A stretch of DNA of 64,000 nt. Source: JALHMI01 sp964598535 (GTDB taxonomy: Bacteria > Planctomycetota > Planctomycetia > Pirellulales > PALSA-1355). The notes under the pieces were generated by a model. That model made no database searches. It was not told the DNA's origin and saw nothing but the letters and a program-made list of their open reading frames with translations. The stretch spans positions 1 through 64,000 of the forward strand of contig CAZRCI010000007.1 in assembly GCA_964598535.1 (NCBI GenBank), in the 5' to 3' direction. Numbering within the stretch: position 1 is the first letter of the stretch; every line of letters begins with the position of its first letter. The translations under genes were made by a program, and so were the position numbers. Positions 51,636 to 61,127 of this stretch are shown one piece after another.

Positions 51636-52507
51636 TCGCTGACTTTCAGAATGTCTTTGGAGCGGATCCAGCGCACCGCGGCGCCGCAGTTGAGCCCCGC
51701 GCCCTGCGACGATATCAGATTCATCGCGATAGAAGCGACGCGCCATGGCTTACCCTCCCGCGGGCGAATGTCTTCTGCATAATCGCGTAAGGTGGCGGCC
51801 TGGGCCAACTCGCCGCTATGGCACGACAGGAGCATGAAACGCCCCGCGGCACACAATTCAAAACAAACCTCGAGCAAACACGGGAGGGCGTCGTCCAACT
51901 TCCAAGGCTGTCCCTTCGGGCCGTGTCCATAAGCCGGCGGATCGAGCAGCACGGCATCGTACCGATTGCCGCGGCGCAACTCGCGCTCGGCAAACTTCAA
52001 GGCATCTTCGACGATCCAGCGAATGGGCGCCGCAGACAAGCCCGAGGCGGCCGCGTTGCGGCGAGCCCACTGGACCACGCTTGCCGCGGCGTCGACATGC
52101 ACGACCTCGGCTCCCGCGGCGGCGGCGGCCAGGGTGCTGGCGCCAGTGTAGGCGAACAGGTTCAAGATCTTGGGGCGGTCGACGCGAGCAGCTTGCTCGG
52201 CGATCCAGCGCCAGTTGTCGGCCTGTTCCGGAAAGACTCCGAGATGGCCGGCTTCGGTAAGCTTGAGCTCAAGGTTGAAGCTCGAACAGTTCAAGAACCA
52301 GCGGTCGTCGATGGTTTGCCGGAGCCGCCACGCGCCACCCTGCCCTACGGGGCGTTCGTAGCGTCCGATGGCCGCGTTCCACTGGCGGGGCGAACGAGGG
52401 CTCGCCTCGATCGCGGCCGGCGACGGCCGATCGAGGATGTACGGGCCGAAACGTTCGAGCTTGCGCCCCGCGCCAAAGTCGAGCAGTTCGTAGTCCATCG
52501 CGGCCAT
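51632..52507 (-). CDS. Class I SAM-dependent methyltransferase (RlmI/RlmK-like)
   Basis: A 291-residue Rossmann-fold methyltransferase. SAM-binding motif I is ILNLFAYTGASTLAAAAAGAEVVHVD, followed by VVQWARRNAAASGL and the catalytic-region DAVLLDPPAYGHGPKG (DPPxY). This pattern matches 23S rRNA m5C/m2G methyltransferases of the RlmI/RlmK type without the N-terminal PUA domain. Stop overlaps the start of the TrmH-type gene, so the two RNA methylases form a coupled pair. ATG 52507 is chosen, with an alternative three codons later; neither has a strong ribosome site. It starts 37 bp after the YgiQ gene, so all three may be cotranscribed. Confidence 0.88.
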   Translation of the reverse strand: MAAMDYELLDFGAGRKLERFGPYILDRPSPAAIEASPRSPRQWNAAIGRYERPVGQGGAWRLRQTIDDRWFLNCSSFNLELKLTEAGHLGVFPEQADNWRWIAEQAARVDRPKILNLFAYTGASTLAAAAAGAEVVHVDAAASVVQWARRNAAASGLSAAPIRWIVEDALKFAERELRRGNRYDAVLLDPPAYGHGPKGQPWKLDDALPCLLEVCFELCAAGRFMLLSCHSGELAQAATLRDYAEDIRPREGKPWRVASIAMNLISSQGAGLNCGAAVRWIRSKDILKVSE

Positions 52508-52544
52508 CGCACACGTTCCGAAGCAGCGGGAAGAAACGGTGGGA

Positions 52545-54557
52545 CTAATCGCGCCGGCGCGGCCGTTTGGCGGCCGTTTTACGTTGAGGGCGATAGCCGG
52601 CGCCGGGGCCGCCACGAATGTGATCGCCGCTGGTTTGCTCGCGAATGCGTTTGTTCGCCTCGCGGCGGCGACGGTCGAGCGCGGCCTTCGGCGGACGCTC
52701 GGAAATCAAGCAGTCGCAGCCGCTGCCGATCAGATCCTGACGGCCGGCCTGTTCGAGCGCGCGGCGGACTTCGAAGTAGTTCTCCGGCTTGAAGAACTGC
52801 AACAACGCGCGTTGCAACTTGCGATCGCGCAAATGCCGGGCGATGAAAACCTGCTTTTTCGTGAATGGATCGAGGCCCGTGTAGTACATGCAAGCGGCGA
52901 TGTCGAACGGACTGGGGATGAAGTCCTGAACCTGGTCGGGCTGATAGTGGTTTCGCTTGAGAAACAACGCCAGATCGATCATCGAGTCGAGCGTGCTGCC
53001 CGGATGGCTGGCGATGAAGTACGGCACGAGAAACTGCTTTTTGCCGGCCCGCTTCGAGGCCTGTTGGAACTCGCGATCGAACTTCTCGAAGTCCTCGGGG
53101 CCGGGCTTTTTCATCAGCCCCAGCACCTGGGGATCGGTATGCTCGGGGGCGACCTTCAGGTGTCCGCCAACGTGGTGCGTGGCCAGTTCGCGCATGTACT
53201 CGCGGCTGCGGCGGGCCAGGTCCATGCGAATGCCCGAGGCGACAAAAACCTTTTTCACACCGGGTTCTTCGCGAGCCGCCTTCATCAGTTTGAGCAACGG
53301 CCCATGATCGGTGCCCAAGAGCTTGCAGATCGTGGGATGCACGCAGCTCAGCCGCCGGCAGCGGGCCTCGACCTCGGGGCGCGTGCAGCGCATCTCGTAC
53401 ATATTTGCGGTTGGACCGCCAATGTCGCTGATGACACCCTTGAAGTCGGGATCGGCCGTCATCTGGCGAATTTCGCCGATCACGGACTCCTGACTGCGGC
53501 TTTGAATGATGCGGCCTTCGTGGGCCGTGATCGAGCAGAACGTGCAGCCGCCGAAGCAACCACGCATGATCTGCACCGAATCTTTGACCACCTCATAAGC
53601 CGGAATGCGGCTCTTGCCATAGCTGGGATGCGGCTTGCGGGTAAACGGCAGCCCGTAGACGCGGTCCATCTCGGCCTGCGCGAGCGGCAAGGCCGGCGGG
53701 TTGACCACCACGCACTCGCGGTCGTGATACTGAACCAAGCGACGCGCGTTGTGAGGATTGGTTTCGTTGTGGGCGATCTTGGTCATCTCGGCGAAGGCCC
53801 ATTTATCGCTCGACACCGCTTCAAAGCTTGGCAGCGTGATGGTGTTCTCGGCCGGGGGCGAATCTTTCGCGCCCAGGCGATAGGCCACCCCCCGCATCTC
53901 GCGCAGCTCACGCACCGTGTGGCCGTCGCGCAATCGCCGGGCGATTTCAACGATGCCGCGCTCGCCCATCCCGAACACCAGGAGGTCGGCCTTGCAATCA
54001 AGCAGGATCGGACGGCGGACCTTTTCGCTCCAATAGTCATAGTGCGCGATGCGCCGCAAGCTGGCCTCGACGCCGCCGGCGACGACCGGCACGCCGGAAT
54101 AGGCTTCGCGCGAACGCTGGCAGTAGGCCAGCGTTGCCCGATCCGGACGACGGCCGATGGCGCCGTCGGGACTGTAGGCGTCATCGTTCCGCACTTTGCG
54201 GTTGGCCGTATAGTGGTTGATCATCGAGTCCATGTTGCCGGCGCTCACGGCAAAAAATAGCCGTGGCCGGCCGAACGCGCGCCAGGCCTGGCAATTGCGC
54301 CAGTCGGGCTGACTGAGAATCGCCACGCGAAAGCCTTCGCTTTCGAGCAGCCGTCCCAAGAGCGCCATGGCGAAGCTGGGATGATCGACGTACGCATCGC
54401 CCGTGACGAAGACCACGTCGACTTCATCCCAACCGCGCGCTTCCATCTCGGCTCGGTTCATCGGCAGGGGCCGCGAGCTGTGACGCACCGAGAGCCTCGC
54501 CGGCGCTTGATCGAGCACAGGAAGTAGCGACGTGGAACTGAACGACGGGCTGGTCAT
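52545..54557 (-). CDS. YgiQ family radical SAM protein
   Basis: A 670-residue radical SAM enzyme of the YgiQ family. The N-terminal domain has DVVFVTGDAYVDHPSFAMALLGRLLE. The radical SAM cluster motif is CFGGCTFCS (CxxxCxxC). Family blocks such as VVAGGVEASLRRIAHYDYWS, SDIGGPTANMYEM and LKVAPEHTDPQVLGLM follow. The C-terminal tail is basic (RRREANKRIREQ, then RPQRKTAAKRPRRRD). Function of YgiQ remains undefined; it is widespread in bacteria and likely modifies an RNA or a small molecule. ATG 54557 is the family-like start; there is no clear Shine-Dalgarno. The gene is the first of an apparent run with two RNA methyltransferases. Confidence 0.93.
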   Translation of the reverse strand: MTSPSFSSTSLLPVLDQAPARLSVRHSSRPLPMNRAEMEARGWDEVDVVFVTGDAYVDHPSFAMALLGRLLESEGFRVAILSQPDWRNCQAWRAFGRPRLFFAVSAGNMDSMINHYTANRKVRNDDAYSPDGAIGRRPDRATLAYCQRSREAYSGVPVVAGGVEASLRRIAHYDYWSEKVRRPILLDCKADLLVFGMGERGIVEIARRLRDGHTVRELREMRGVAYRLGAKDSPPAENTITLPSFEAVSSDKWAFAEMTKIAHNETNPHNARRLVQYHDRECVVVNPPALPLAQAEMDRVYGLPFTRKPHPSYGKSRIPAYEVVKDSVQIMRGCFGGCTFCSITAHEGRIIQSRSQESVIGEIRQMTADPDFKGVISDIGGPTANMYEMRCTRPEVEARCRRLSCVHPTICKLLGTDHGPLLKLMKAAREEPGVKKVFVASGIRMDLARRSREYMRELATHHVGGHLKVAPEHTDPQVLGLMKKPGPEDFEKFDREFQQASKRAGKKQFLVPYFIASHPGSTLDSMIDLALFLKRNHYQPDQVQDFIPSPFDIAACMYYTGLDPFTKKQVFIARHLRDRKLQRALLQFFKPENYFEVRRALEQAGRQDLIGSGCDCLISERPPKAALDRRRREANKRIREQTSGDHIRGGPGAGYRPQRKTAAKRPRRRD

Positions 54558-54822
54558 GAGAGGCGATCGAAGCACATAGCCCACGGGGGCGGTGACAAAA
54601 TGGGCAGCTCCGTATTCTATCACCTGGCGGCCGATCGGACCTTGGCATCCGGGGAGATTTTGCGGTTTTAGCGCGGCAAAAGCAGCGCCGCCGGCAGTCC
54701 AACACCGTTGGCGACCCAGGAGCCATTGTCTCGCGGCCACGAAAAGGTATGGTTTGAGAAGGAAGGCCTCTCCCGCTGACACGGCCCTAAATTTTATTGA
54801 ATTTCCGCTGGTAGGACCTCTG

Positions 54823-55032
54823 ATGCCTGATCCTCGGCAACCCTGGTCGCCCCGTTCGATTCTGGCCCTGATTATTGGCGGCCTGGTGCTGTGGGGAATG
54901 TACATCGCCGCCGGCGTCATCTGGTACGGGCTCAACCCGCTCGGCGGCGTGGTGGTGCTCGTCTGCGTGGCGATCTTCATCAGTTTCTGGCTGCTGCTGC
55001 TTCGCACGCAGAAAAGACAGGACGGACCGTAA
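54823..55032 (+). CDS. Small two-helix membrane protein
   Basis: A 69-residue protein: MPDPRQPWSPRS, then two hydrophobic helices (ILALIIGGLVLWGMYIAAG and GVVVLVCVAIFISFWLLLL) separated by WYGLNPLGG, and a basic tail RTQKRQDGP. AGGA seven bases before the ATG supports translation. It is too small for family assignment; many planctomycetes have such short membrane proteins of unknown role. It lies divergently from the ygiQ gene and 240 bp before a thiamine-dependent decarboxylase gene. Confidence 0.72.
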   Translation: MPDPRQPWSPRSILALIIGGLVLWGMYIAAGVIWYGLNPLGGVVVLVCVAIFISFWLLLLRTQKRQDGP

Positions 55033-55273
55033 TCGGGGGGCAGGATCGCCCTTGGGCGGAGCCCGCGCTGGACTAAATAGTTGCGTTTCGCGCGGCGTTA
55101 TGTGTTGTGGCGCAATGGTTTAGCGGCTATTGTCACGTCTGCCAGCACCGACCCGTTCAGGCGCGGACTGCGTAGAATGAGGGTGCGGATCGCGATTGTT
55201 CCTGGCGAGACGTTGGGAGATAATCCGCGCCGCTGATCCGAACGGTTCATTGCGCGATGGAGGAGAGACCCCG

Positions 55274-56965
<1,692 letters not shown>

Positions 56966-57009
56966 CGGGCCCTTTGGCGGCGTGACCTGGAAGCCGGAAC
57001 AACGCAGGT

Positions 57010-57096
57010 ATGGAAGCCTGCGCCGACAAAGTGGTCGCGATCGCGGGAGCGTCGAACGGCATCGGCGGGGCGCGGATCGTGGGTTTTCGAGAATAA
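57010..57096 (+). pseudogene. Short-chain dehydrogenase N-terminal relic
   Basis: A 28-codon ORF reading MEACADKVVAIAGASNGIGG and ending in GFRE before TAA. KVVAIAGASNGIG is the cofactor-binding start of SDR enzymes (T/A-G-x3-G-x-G). Only this first beta-alpha unit remains, so it is a truncated gene fragment between the keto-acid decarboxylase and heptosyltransferase genes. Confidence 0.5.
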
Positions 57097-57169
57097 CCGC
57101 CACGAACCGCTATTGGGGCAGGCTGCTGGCTGTCGCTAAGATTCGCACGCATTCATTAAACTTCTCCGC

Positions 57170-58246
57170 GTGCTAGCAAGCGAGGCTATCGGCGTGCATT
57201 CCTTGAGCGGCCCCAAACATCCCCGAATTCTGATTGTCCGACTAAGCGCGATTGGCGACGTGTTGCACGGTATGCCCGTGCTATGCGCGTTGCGGGCGGC
57301 GCTCCCCGAGGCGTATCTCGCCTGGGTCGTCGAAGGCGTATCGGCGCAACTGCTCAAGCATCATCCGGCACTCGATGAACTGGTGACCGTCCCTCGCAAG
57401 TGGCTCAAATCGCCTCGAACCGTGCTGGACCTGCGGCGCAAACTGCGATCGCTCAAATTCGACGTGGCGATCGACATGCAAGGGCTGACCAAAAGCGCCA
57501 TTGCCGCGAGGCTCTCGGGCGCTCGGCTCCGAATCGGCTATGGCGGCGTCGACGGGCGCGAACTGAGCACCTGGCTGAACAACAAGCTGGTCGAGCCAAC
57601 CGGCACGCACGTGGTCGATCGCAATCTGGAACTATTGCAACCGCTGGGAATCCGCCAACCCGAGGCGCGGTTCGGCCTGGATGACACGCCCGAAGACGCG
57701 GCCACGGCGCAGCGGATGCTCGCCGAACTGCAACTGCGGCCGCCGTTTGCCGTGATCAATCCGGGAGCAGGCTGGCCGAGCAAGGTCTGGCCGGCCGCGC
57801 GCTATGCCGAGGTGGCCAAATACCTGGGGCAACGGCGCGGCGTGCGATCGCTGGTCGTCTGGGCGGGTGATCAAGAACGCGCCTGGGCCGAGCAGATCGT
57901 CGCAGGTTCGGGCGGATTCGGATTGCTGGCCCCCAAGACATCGCTCCGCGAATTGGCGGCGATCACGCGGCAGGCGGCGATGTTCGTCGGCTCGGACACG
58001 GGGCCTTTGCACCTGGCCGTGGCCGTGAACACGCCGAGCGTGGGCATGTTCGGCCCCATGCCCGCCGAGCGCAATGGCCCCTATGGGCCACGGCACGTGC
58101 CGGTACAGAAGGTATGCCTCGCAGGCTCCAGCCGCGACAAGCGTTCGGCGGGCCCTGAGTCGATGGAGGCCATCTCGGTGGCCGATTGCCGCGTGGCCTG
58201 CGACACGATTCTCGATCGGCAGCAGCCGCTGCGGCAAACCGCGTGA
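57170..58246 (+). CDS. Glycosyltransferase family 9 (heptosyltransferase-like)
   Basis: A 358-residue GT9 enzyme. The N-terminal ILIVRLSAIGDVLHGMPVLCALR is the hallmark of heptosyltransferases, and the C-terminal half has FAVINPGAGWPSKVWPAARYAEVA and FVGSDTGPLHLAVAVNTPSVGMFGP, the ADP-heptose site. It would add heptose (or a related sugar) to a lipid A-core-type glycolipid at the inner membrane. GTG 57170 is taken as the start; a GTG at 57194 is an alternative. A DUF4254 gene is convergent immediately downstream; this pairing is recurrent and suggests a shared role in lipopolysaccharide. Confidence 0.92.
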   Translation: MLASEAIGVHSLSGPKHPRILIVRLSAIGDVLHGMPVLCALRAALPEAYLAWVVEGVSAQLLKHHPALDELVTVPRKWLKSPRTVLDLRRKLRSLKFDVAIDMQGLTKSAIAARLSGARLRIGYGGVDGRELSTWLNNKLVEPTGTHVVDRNLELLQPLGIRQPEARFGLDDTPEDAATAQRMLAELQLRPPFAVINPGAGWPSKVWPAARYAEVAKYLGQRRGVRSLVVWAGDQERAWAEQIVAGSGGFGLLAPKTSLRELAAITRQAAMFVGSDTGPLHLAVAVNTPSVGMFGPMPAERNGPYGPRHVPVQKVCLAGSSRDKRSAGPESMEAISVADCRVACDTILDRQQPLRQTA

Positions 58247-58256
58247 CGCAGCGTCC

Positions 58257-58865
58257 CTACTGCTTGAGCTGCTTGCCGTAGAGATACGGATTCATCGACG
58301 GGTCGTTGTACATCTTGAACTGGAAGTAGACTTTCAGCCGTTTGCGGCCGGCGAAGATATCGTCCAGCAACTCCTGCAAAGAGTTCGACAGGTCGCGGTG
58401 CTGCTCGTCGATGACGGCCAGCCGGGCGCGGGCTTTTTCGCGATGTTCTTCGCTCGCGTCGGCGCGGTCGATCTGTTCCTGCATGTGATAGCGACGAAGC
58501 GCAAGAATCGAGAGCCGATCGATCGCGCTGCCTGGCGTTTCGGTGTTTTGTCGGGCGTCGGGCAGCGGCTCGATCTTCTCGGCGGCGAGCATTTGCAGGA
58601 AACAGGCGTCGAGCTTCTCGATGCCGTCGTTGCGTTGCTGGTTGTAACGGTCGATCGCCCGTTTAACCTGGGCAATCCGCTCGTCGCCGACATCGGGGCT
58701 GCGAGCGATGTCTTCCTCGTGCCAGAGCAAATAGTTGAACGAATGCTGCTGGCAAACCAAGCCCAGCAGGCCCTCGTAGGGGTTGGCCACATCCTGCGTG
58801 TGCCAGAGGGCGACGGTATGAGCGTGGAGATCAGTGATTTCGGGAACGTGGATCCGGGGCGGCAT
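58257..58865 (-). CDS. DUF4254 family protein
   Basis: A 202-residue soluble, mostly alpha-helical protein with LLGLVCQQHSFNYLLWHEEDIARSPDVGDE and IDRLSILALRRYHMQEQID, matching DUF4254 as I know it. No signal peptide or membrane helix. Function unknown; DUF4254 genes recur beside heptosyltransferase and other lipopolysaccharide genes, and here it lies convergently 10 bp from a GT9 gene, which supports a link to cell-envelope sugar metabolism. The start is the first ATG of the frame; no strong ribosome site is seen. Confidence 0.85.
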   Translation of the reverse strand: MPPRIHVPEITDLHAHTVALWHTQDVANPYEGLLGLVCQQHSFNYLLWHEEDIARSPDVGDERIAQVKRAIDRYNQQRNDGIEKLDACFLQMLAAEKIEPLPDARQNTETPGSAIDRLSILALRRYHMQEQIDRADASEEHREKARARLAVIDEQHRDLSNSLQELLDDIFAGRKRLKVYFQFKMYNDPSMNPYLYGKQLKQ

Positions 58866-59015
58866 GGCGATTCGATGGGGTTCGAGGTGGCGAAAAGCTC
58901 TGTCTGCGCGGGCGATTCTATCGCAACGGGGGCAAAGGCAACAACCGCGGTTCCGCCAATGTCGCTGGAGCCGGACCTATAGGCCCTTCGCGGCCGGCGA
59001 CCTAGAATAAAAATC

Positions 59016-60035
59016 ATGACCGCTGCTTCCACCGCCAAACAACCGATGAACGTCACCGGCCAGAATGCGCTGCTGGCCTTAGTGGCCCTTGGCGGCGCGC
59101 TGTTGGTCGGTTATCTCTTGCTGTTCTACGACGGCGCGCCGGCCGCGCCCGCGGCGGCGATCCCCAGCCGGCTGCAACTTGACGATATTCCGTTCAACGG
59201 ACGGCGCGCGTTCGAGTATTTAGAGAAAATCTGCGCATTGGGGCCGCGGCCCAGCGGCTCAGCCGCCATGCAGGCTCAACAGAAAATGCTGACCGAGCAT
59301 TTTGAAGCGCTGGGCGGACGTGTCGAGCGGCAGGCGTTTCGCGTTCGCGATCCGCTCACCGGGCAGCCCGTGTCGATGGCCAATTTGATCGTTCAGTGGC
59401 ACCCGGACCGCAAAGAGCGCATTCTGCTCTGCGCGCACTACGATACGCGGCCGTTTCCGGACCGCGACAAGCGCAACCCGCGGGGCAGATTTCTGGGCGC
59501 CAACGACGGAGCAAGCGGCGTGGCATTGCTGATGGAGCTTGCCCATCAGATGCGCGATCTGCCGGGCGAATTGGGTGTTGATTTCGTGTTGTTCGATGGC
59601 GAGGAGTACGTGTTCGAGGAAGGGCATCCGTACTTCATCGGCTCGGAATGGTTCGCATCGGAGTATGCCACGAATAAGCCGCCGCATCGCTATCGCTGGG
59701 GCATTTTGCTCGACATGGTGGGCGACGCGGATTTGCAGATTTATCCGGACCGCCTCAGCTTGAGCTGGCCCGACACGCGTCCCCTGGTCGAACAAGTGTG
59801 GAACACGGCCCGGCGGCTGGGCGTGAGCGAGTTTTCAACCCTGCGACGGTACGACGTGCTGGACGATCACATGCGGCTACACGATATCGGCGGGATTTCG
59901 TGCATCGACATCATCGATTTCCATTACCCCTACTGGCACACCGAGCAGGACGCGCCGGCGAAGTGTTCAGCGTTATCGCTCGCCAAGGTCGGTTGGGTCG
60001 TGCAAGAATGGCTCAAGGGCGCCGTGCGGCAATAA
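59016..60035 (+). CDS. M28-family peptidase, glutaminyl-peptide cyclotransferase-like
   Basis: A 339-residue single-pass membrane protein: one N-terminal helix (about 17-37, LLALVALGGALLVGYLLLF) and a periplasmic M28 domain. Zinc ligands are visible: His141 (CAHYDTR), Asp164 (GANDGASGVALL), Glu197 or Glu198 (LFDGEEYVF) and the late His in YPYWHTEQD. The WHTEQD ending and DGEEYVF block resemble glutaminyl cyclases more than aminopeptidases. It may form N-terminal pyroglutamate on exported proteins. The DUF4254 gene lies divergently upstream, with 150 bp between. A membrane-protein gene follows after 52 bp. Confidence 0.9.
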   Translation: MTAASTAKQPMNVTGQNALLALVALGGALLVGYLLLFYDGAPAAPAAAIPSRLQLDDIPFNGRRAFEYLEKICALGPRPSGSAAMQAQQKMLTEHFEALGGRVERQAFRVRDPLTGQPVSMANLIVQWHPDRKERILLCAHYDTRPFPDRDKRNPRGRFLGANDGASGVALLMELAHQMRDLPGELGVDFVLFDGEEYVFEEGHPYFIGSEWFASEYATNKPPHRYRWGILLDMVGDADLQIYPDRLSLSWPDTRPLVEQVWNTARRLGVSEFSTLRRYDVLDDHMRLHDIGGISCIDIIDFHYPYWHTEQDAPAKCSALSLAKVGWVVQEWLKGAVRQ

Positions 60036-60087
60036 TTCAGCACGCAACAGCCGAGCAAACGCCCTCTGAAACGCGAGTGAGGTGGTC

Positions 60088-60738
60088 ATGGATACCTTTT
60101 CCGCCTGTTTGGCCTTTGGCCCCCTGGCGATCTATCTGCTGCTGTTGGGGTTGTTGAACCTCTCGCGGCGACCGCTCGTCGTTAGCGGCACGCGCGAGAC
60201 GATCTCGCTGGGGCTCGCGCTCGCGGGCCTGGTGATCGTGGGGCCGATGCAGCTCTTCATGCCGCAAGAGGCCGCCATGCGTTTCGGCCAGTTCATCTGG
60301 ATCTTGTTGCTCGGGTTCTACAGCCTCTCGCTCACGCTCCTGATCCTGCTCAGCCGGCCGCGGCTGATCGTCTATAACATCTCGGCCGAAGAACTACGGC
60401 TCGCGCTCGACGCCGCGGCCCGCCGGGTCGACCCCGACGCCGCTTGGACCAGCACCGCGCTGAGCCTGCCCACGGCGCGGGTCTATCTGCACATCGAACC
60501 GTTTCCGCCGCTGGGAAACATCTCTCTACTGGCGACGGGAGACGACCAGAGCGCGAGCGGCTGGCGGCGGCTGGAGTATGCGCTGCGCGAAGCGCTGCGG
60601 GAAACGACCGTCACGCCCGGCGCCTACGGGCTGTGGATGCTGCTGATCGGCGCGATGATGCTCTCCGGGCTGACTTTCTGGGTAGTCGACAATCCACAGA
60701 CGATCGCCCAGGGGTTGGAACGCATGCTCAGTCCGTAG
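60088..60738 (+). CDS. Hypothetical membrane protein (216 aa)
   Basis: Three helices in the first half (CLAFGPLAIYLLLLGLLNL; ISLGLALAGLVIVGPMQLF; FIWILLLGFYSLSLTLLILL), then a soluble segment with ISAEELRLALDAAARRVDPDAAWTS, and a fourth helix at the C-terminus (LWMLLIGAMMLSGLTFWVVD). I do not recognise a family; the soluble segment could bind a ligand. AGG a few bases before ATG 60088 favours that start over a GTG two codons upstream. It probably forms a unit with the M28 gene 52 bp upstream, whose product is also membrane-bound. Its stop overlaps the end of the convergent ASCH gene by 11 bp. Confidence 0.8.
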   Translation: MDTFSACLAFGPLAIYLLLLGLLNLSRRPLVVSGTRETISLGLALAGLVIVGPMQLFMPQEAAMRFGQFIWILLLGFYSLSLTLLILLSRPRLIVYNISAEELRLALDAAARRVDPDAAWTSTALSLPTARVYLHIEPFPPLGNISLLATGDDQSASGWRRLEYALREALRETTVTPGAYGLWMLLIGAMMLSGLTFWVVDNPQTIAQGLERMLSP

Positions 60739-61099
60739 CCGTTTCTTTCGCGCGCCGCTTGGCGGCCTGGCGTTCGGCGCGGGCTTGTTGCTGCTCTTCG
60801 GGTGAGAAGAGCGCGAAGCGAATGCGGTAGGCCTGGTAGCCCGCGGCAAGCTGCGCGGCATACAGCGCAGTTAGCTCGGCGCGAAGCTTCTCGGCCGATT
60901 CGAAACCGTCGGGCACGGCGTCCGCGTCGGTAAGCTGGTCGACCTCGATCGGCTCGACTGACAGCACGCGAATGTAGCCGGCGCCGGGAATGTAGCTGCG
61001 CTGGCCGGCGCGCATCCGGCAATGATTCCACAGCCGGATCGTTTGGGTCTTATCGCCCGAGCGGATGGCATCCATGAACTTCTTTTTGAAGAGCAGCAT
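60728..61099 (-). CDS. ASCH domain protein
   Basis: A 123-residue protein with an ASCH (PUA-like, RNA/nucleic acid-binding) domain: MLLFKKKFMDAIRSGDKTQTIRLW with the typical S/G-D-K-T-x-T-I-R motif, then AGQRSYIPGAGYIRVLSVEPIEVDQLTDADA. The C-terminus is a basic helix (QQQARAERQAAKRRAKE). ASCH proteins are implicated in RNA modification or nucleoside handling. Start ATG 61099 follows CACGAGCTTGT; the much longer frame is unsupported. It lies 28 bp downstream of the DUF255 gene on the same strand and ends overlapping the convergent membrane protein gene. Confidence 0.82.
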   Translation of the reverse strand: MLLFKKKFMDAIRSGDKTQTIRLWNHCRMRAGQRSYIPGAGYIRVLSVEPIEVDQLTDADAVPDGFESAEKLRAELTALYAAQLAAGYQAYRIRFALFSPEEQQQARAERQAAKRRAKETATD

Positions 61100-61127
61100 G
61101 ACAAGCTCGTGGCGCGGGTCCACGGAC

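Noticed and set aside
52539..54260. Plus-strand 573-codon frame
   Set aside because: It is a shadow of the radical SAM (YgiQ) gene; high GC keeps antisense frames open.
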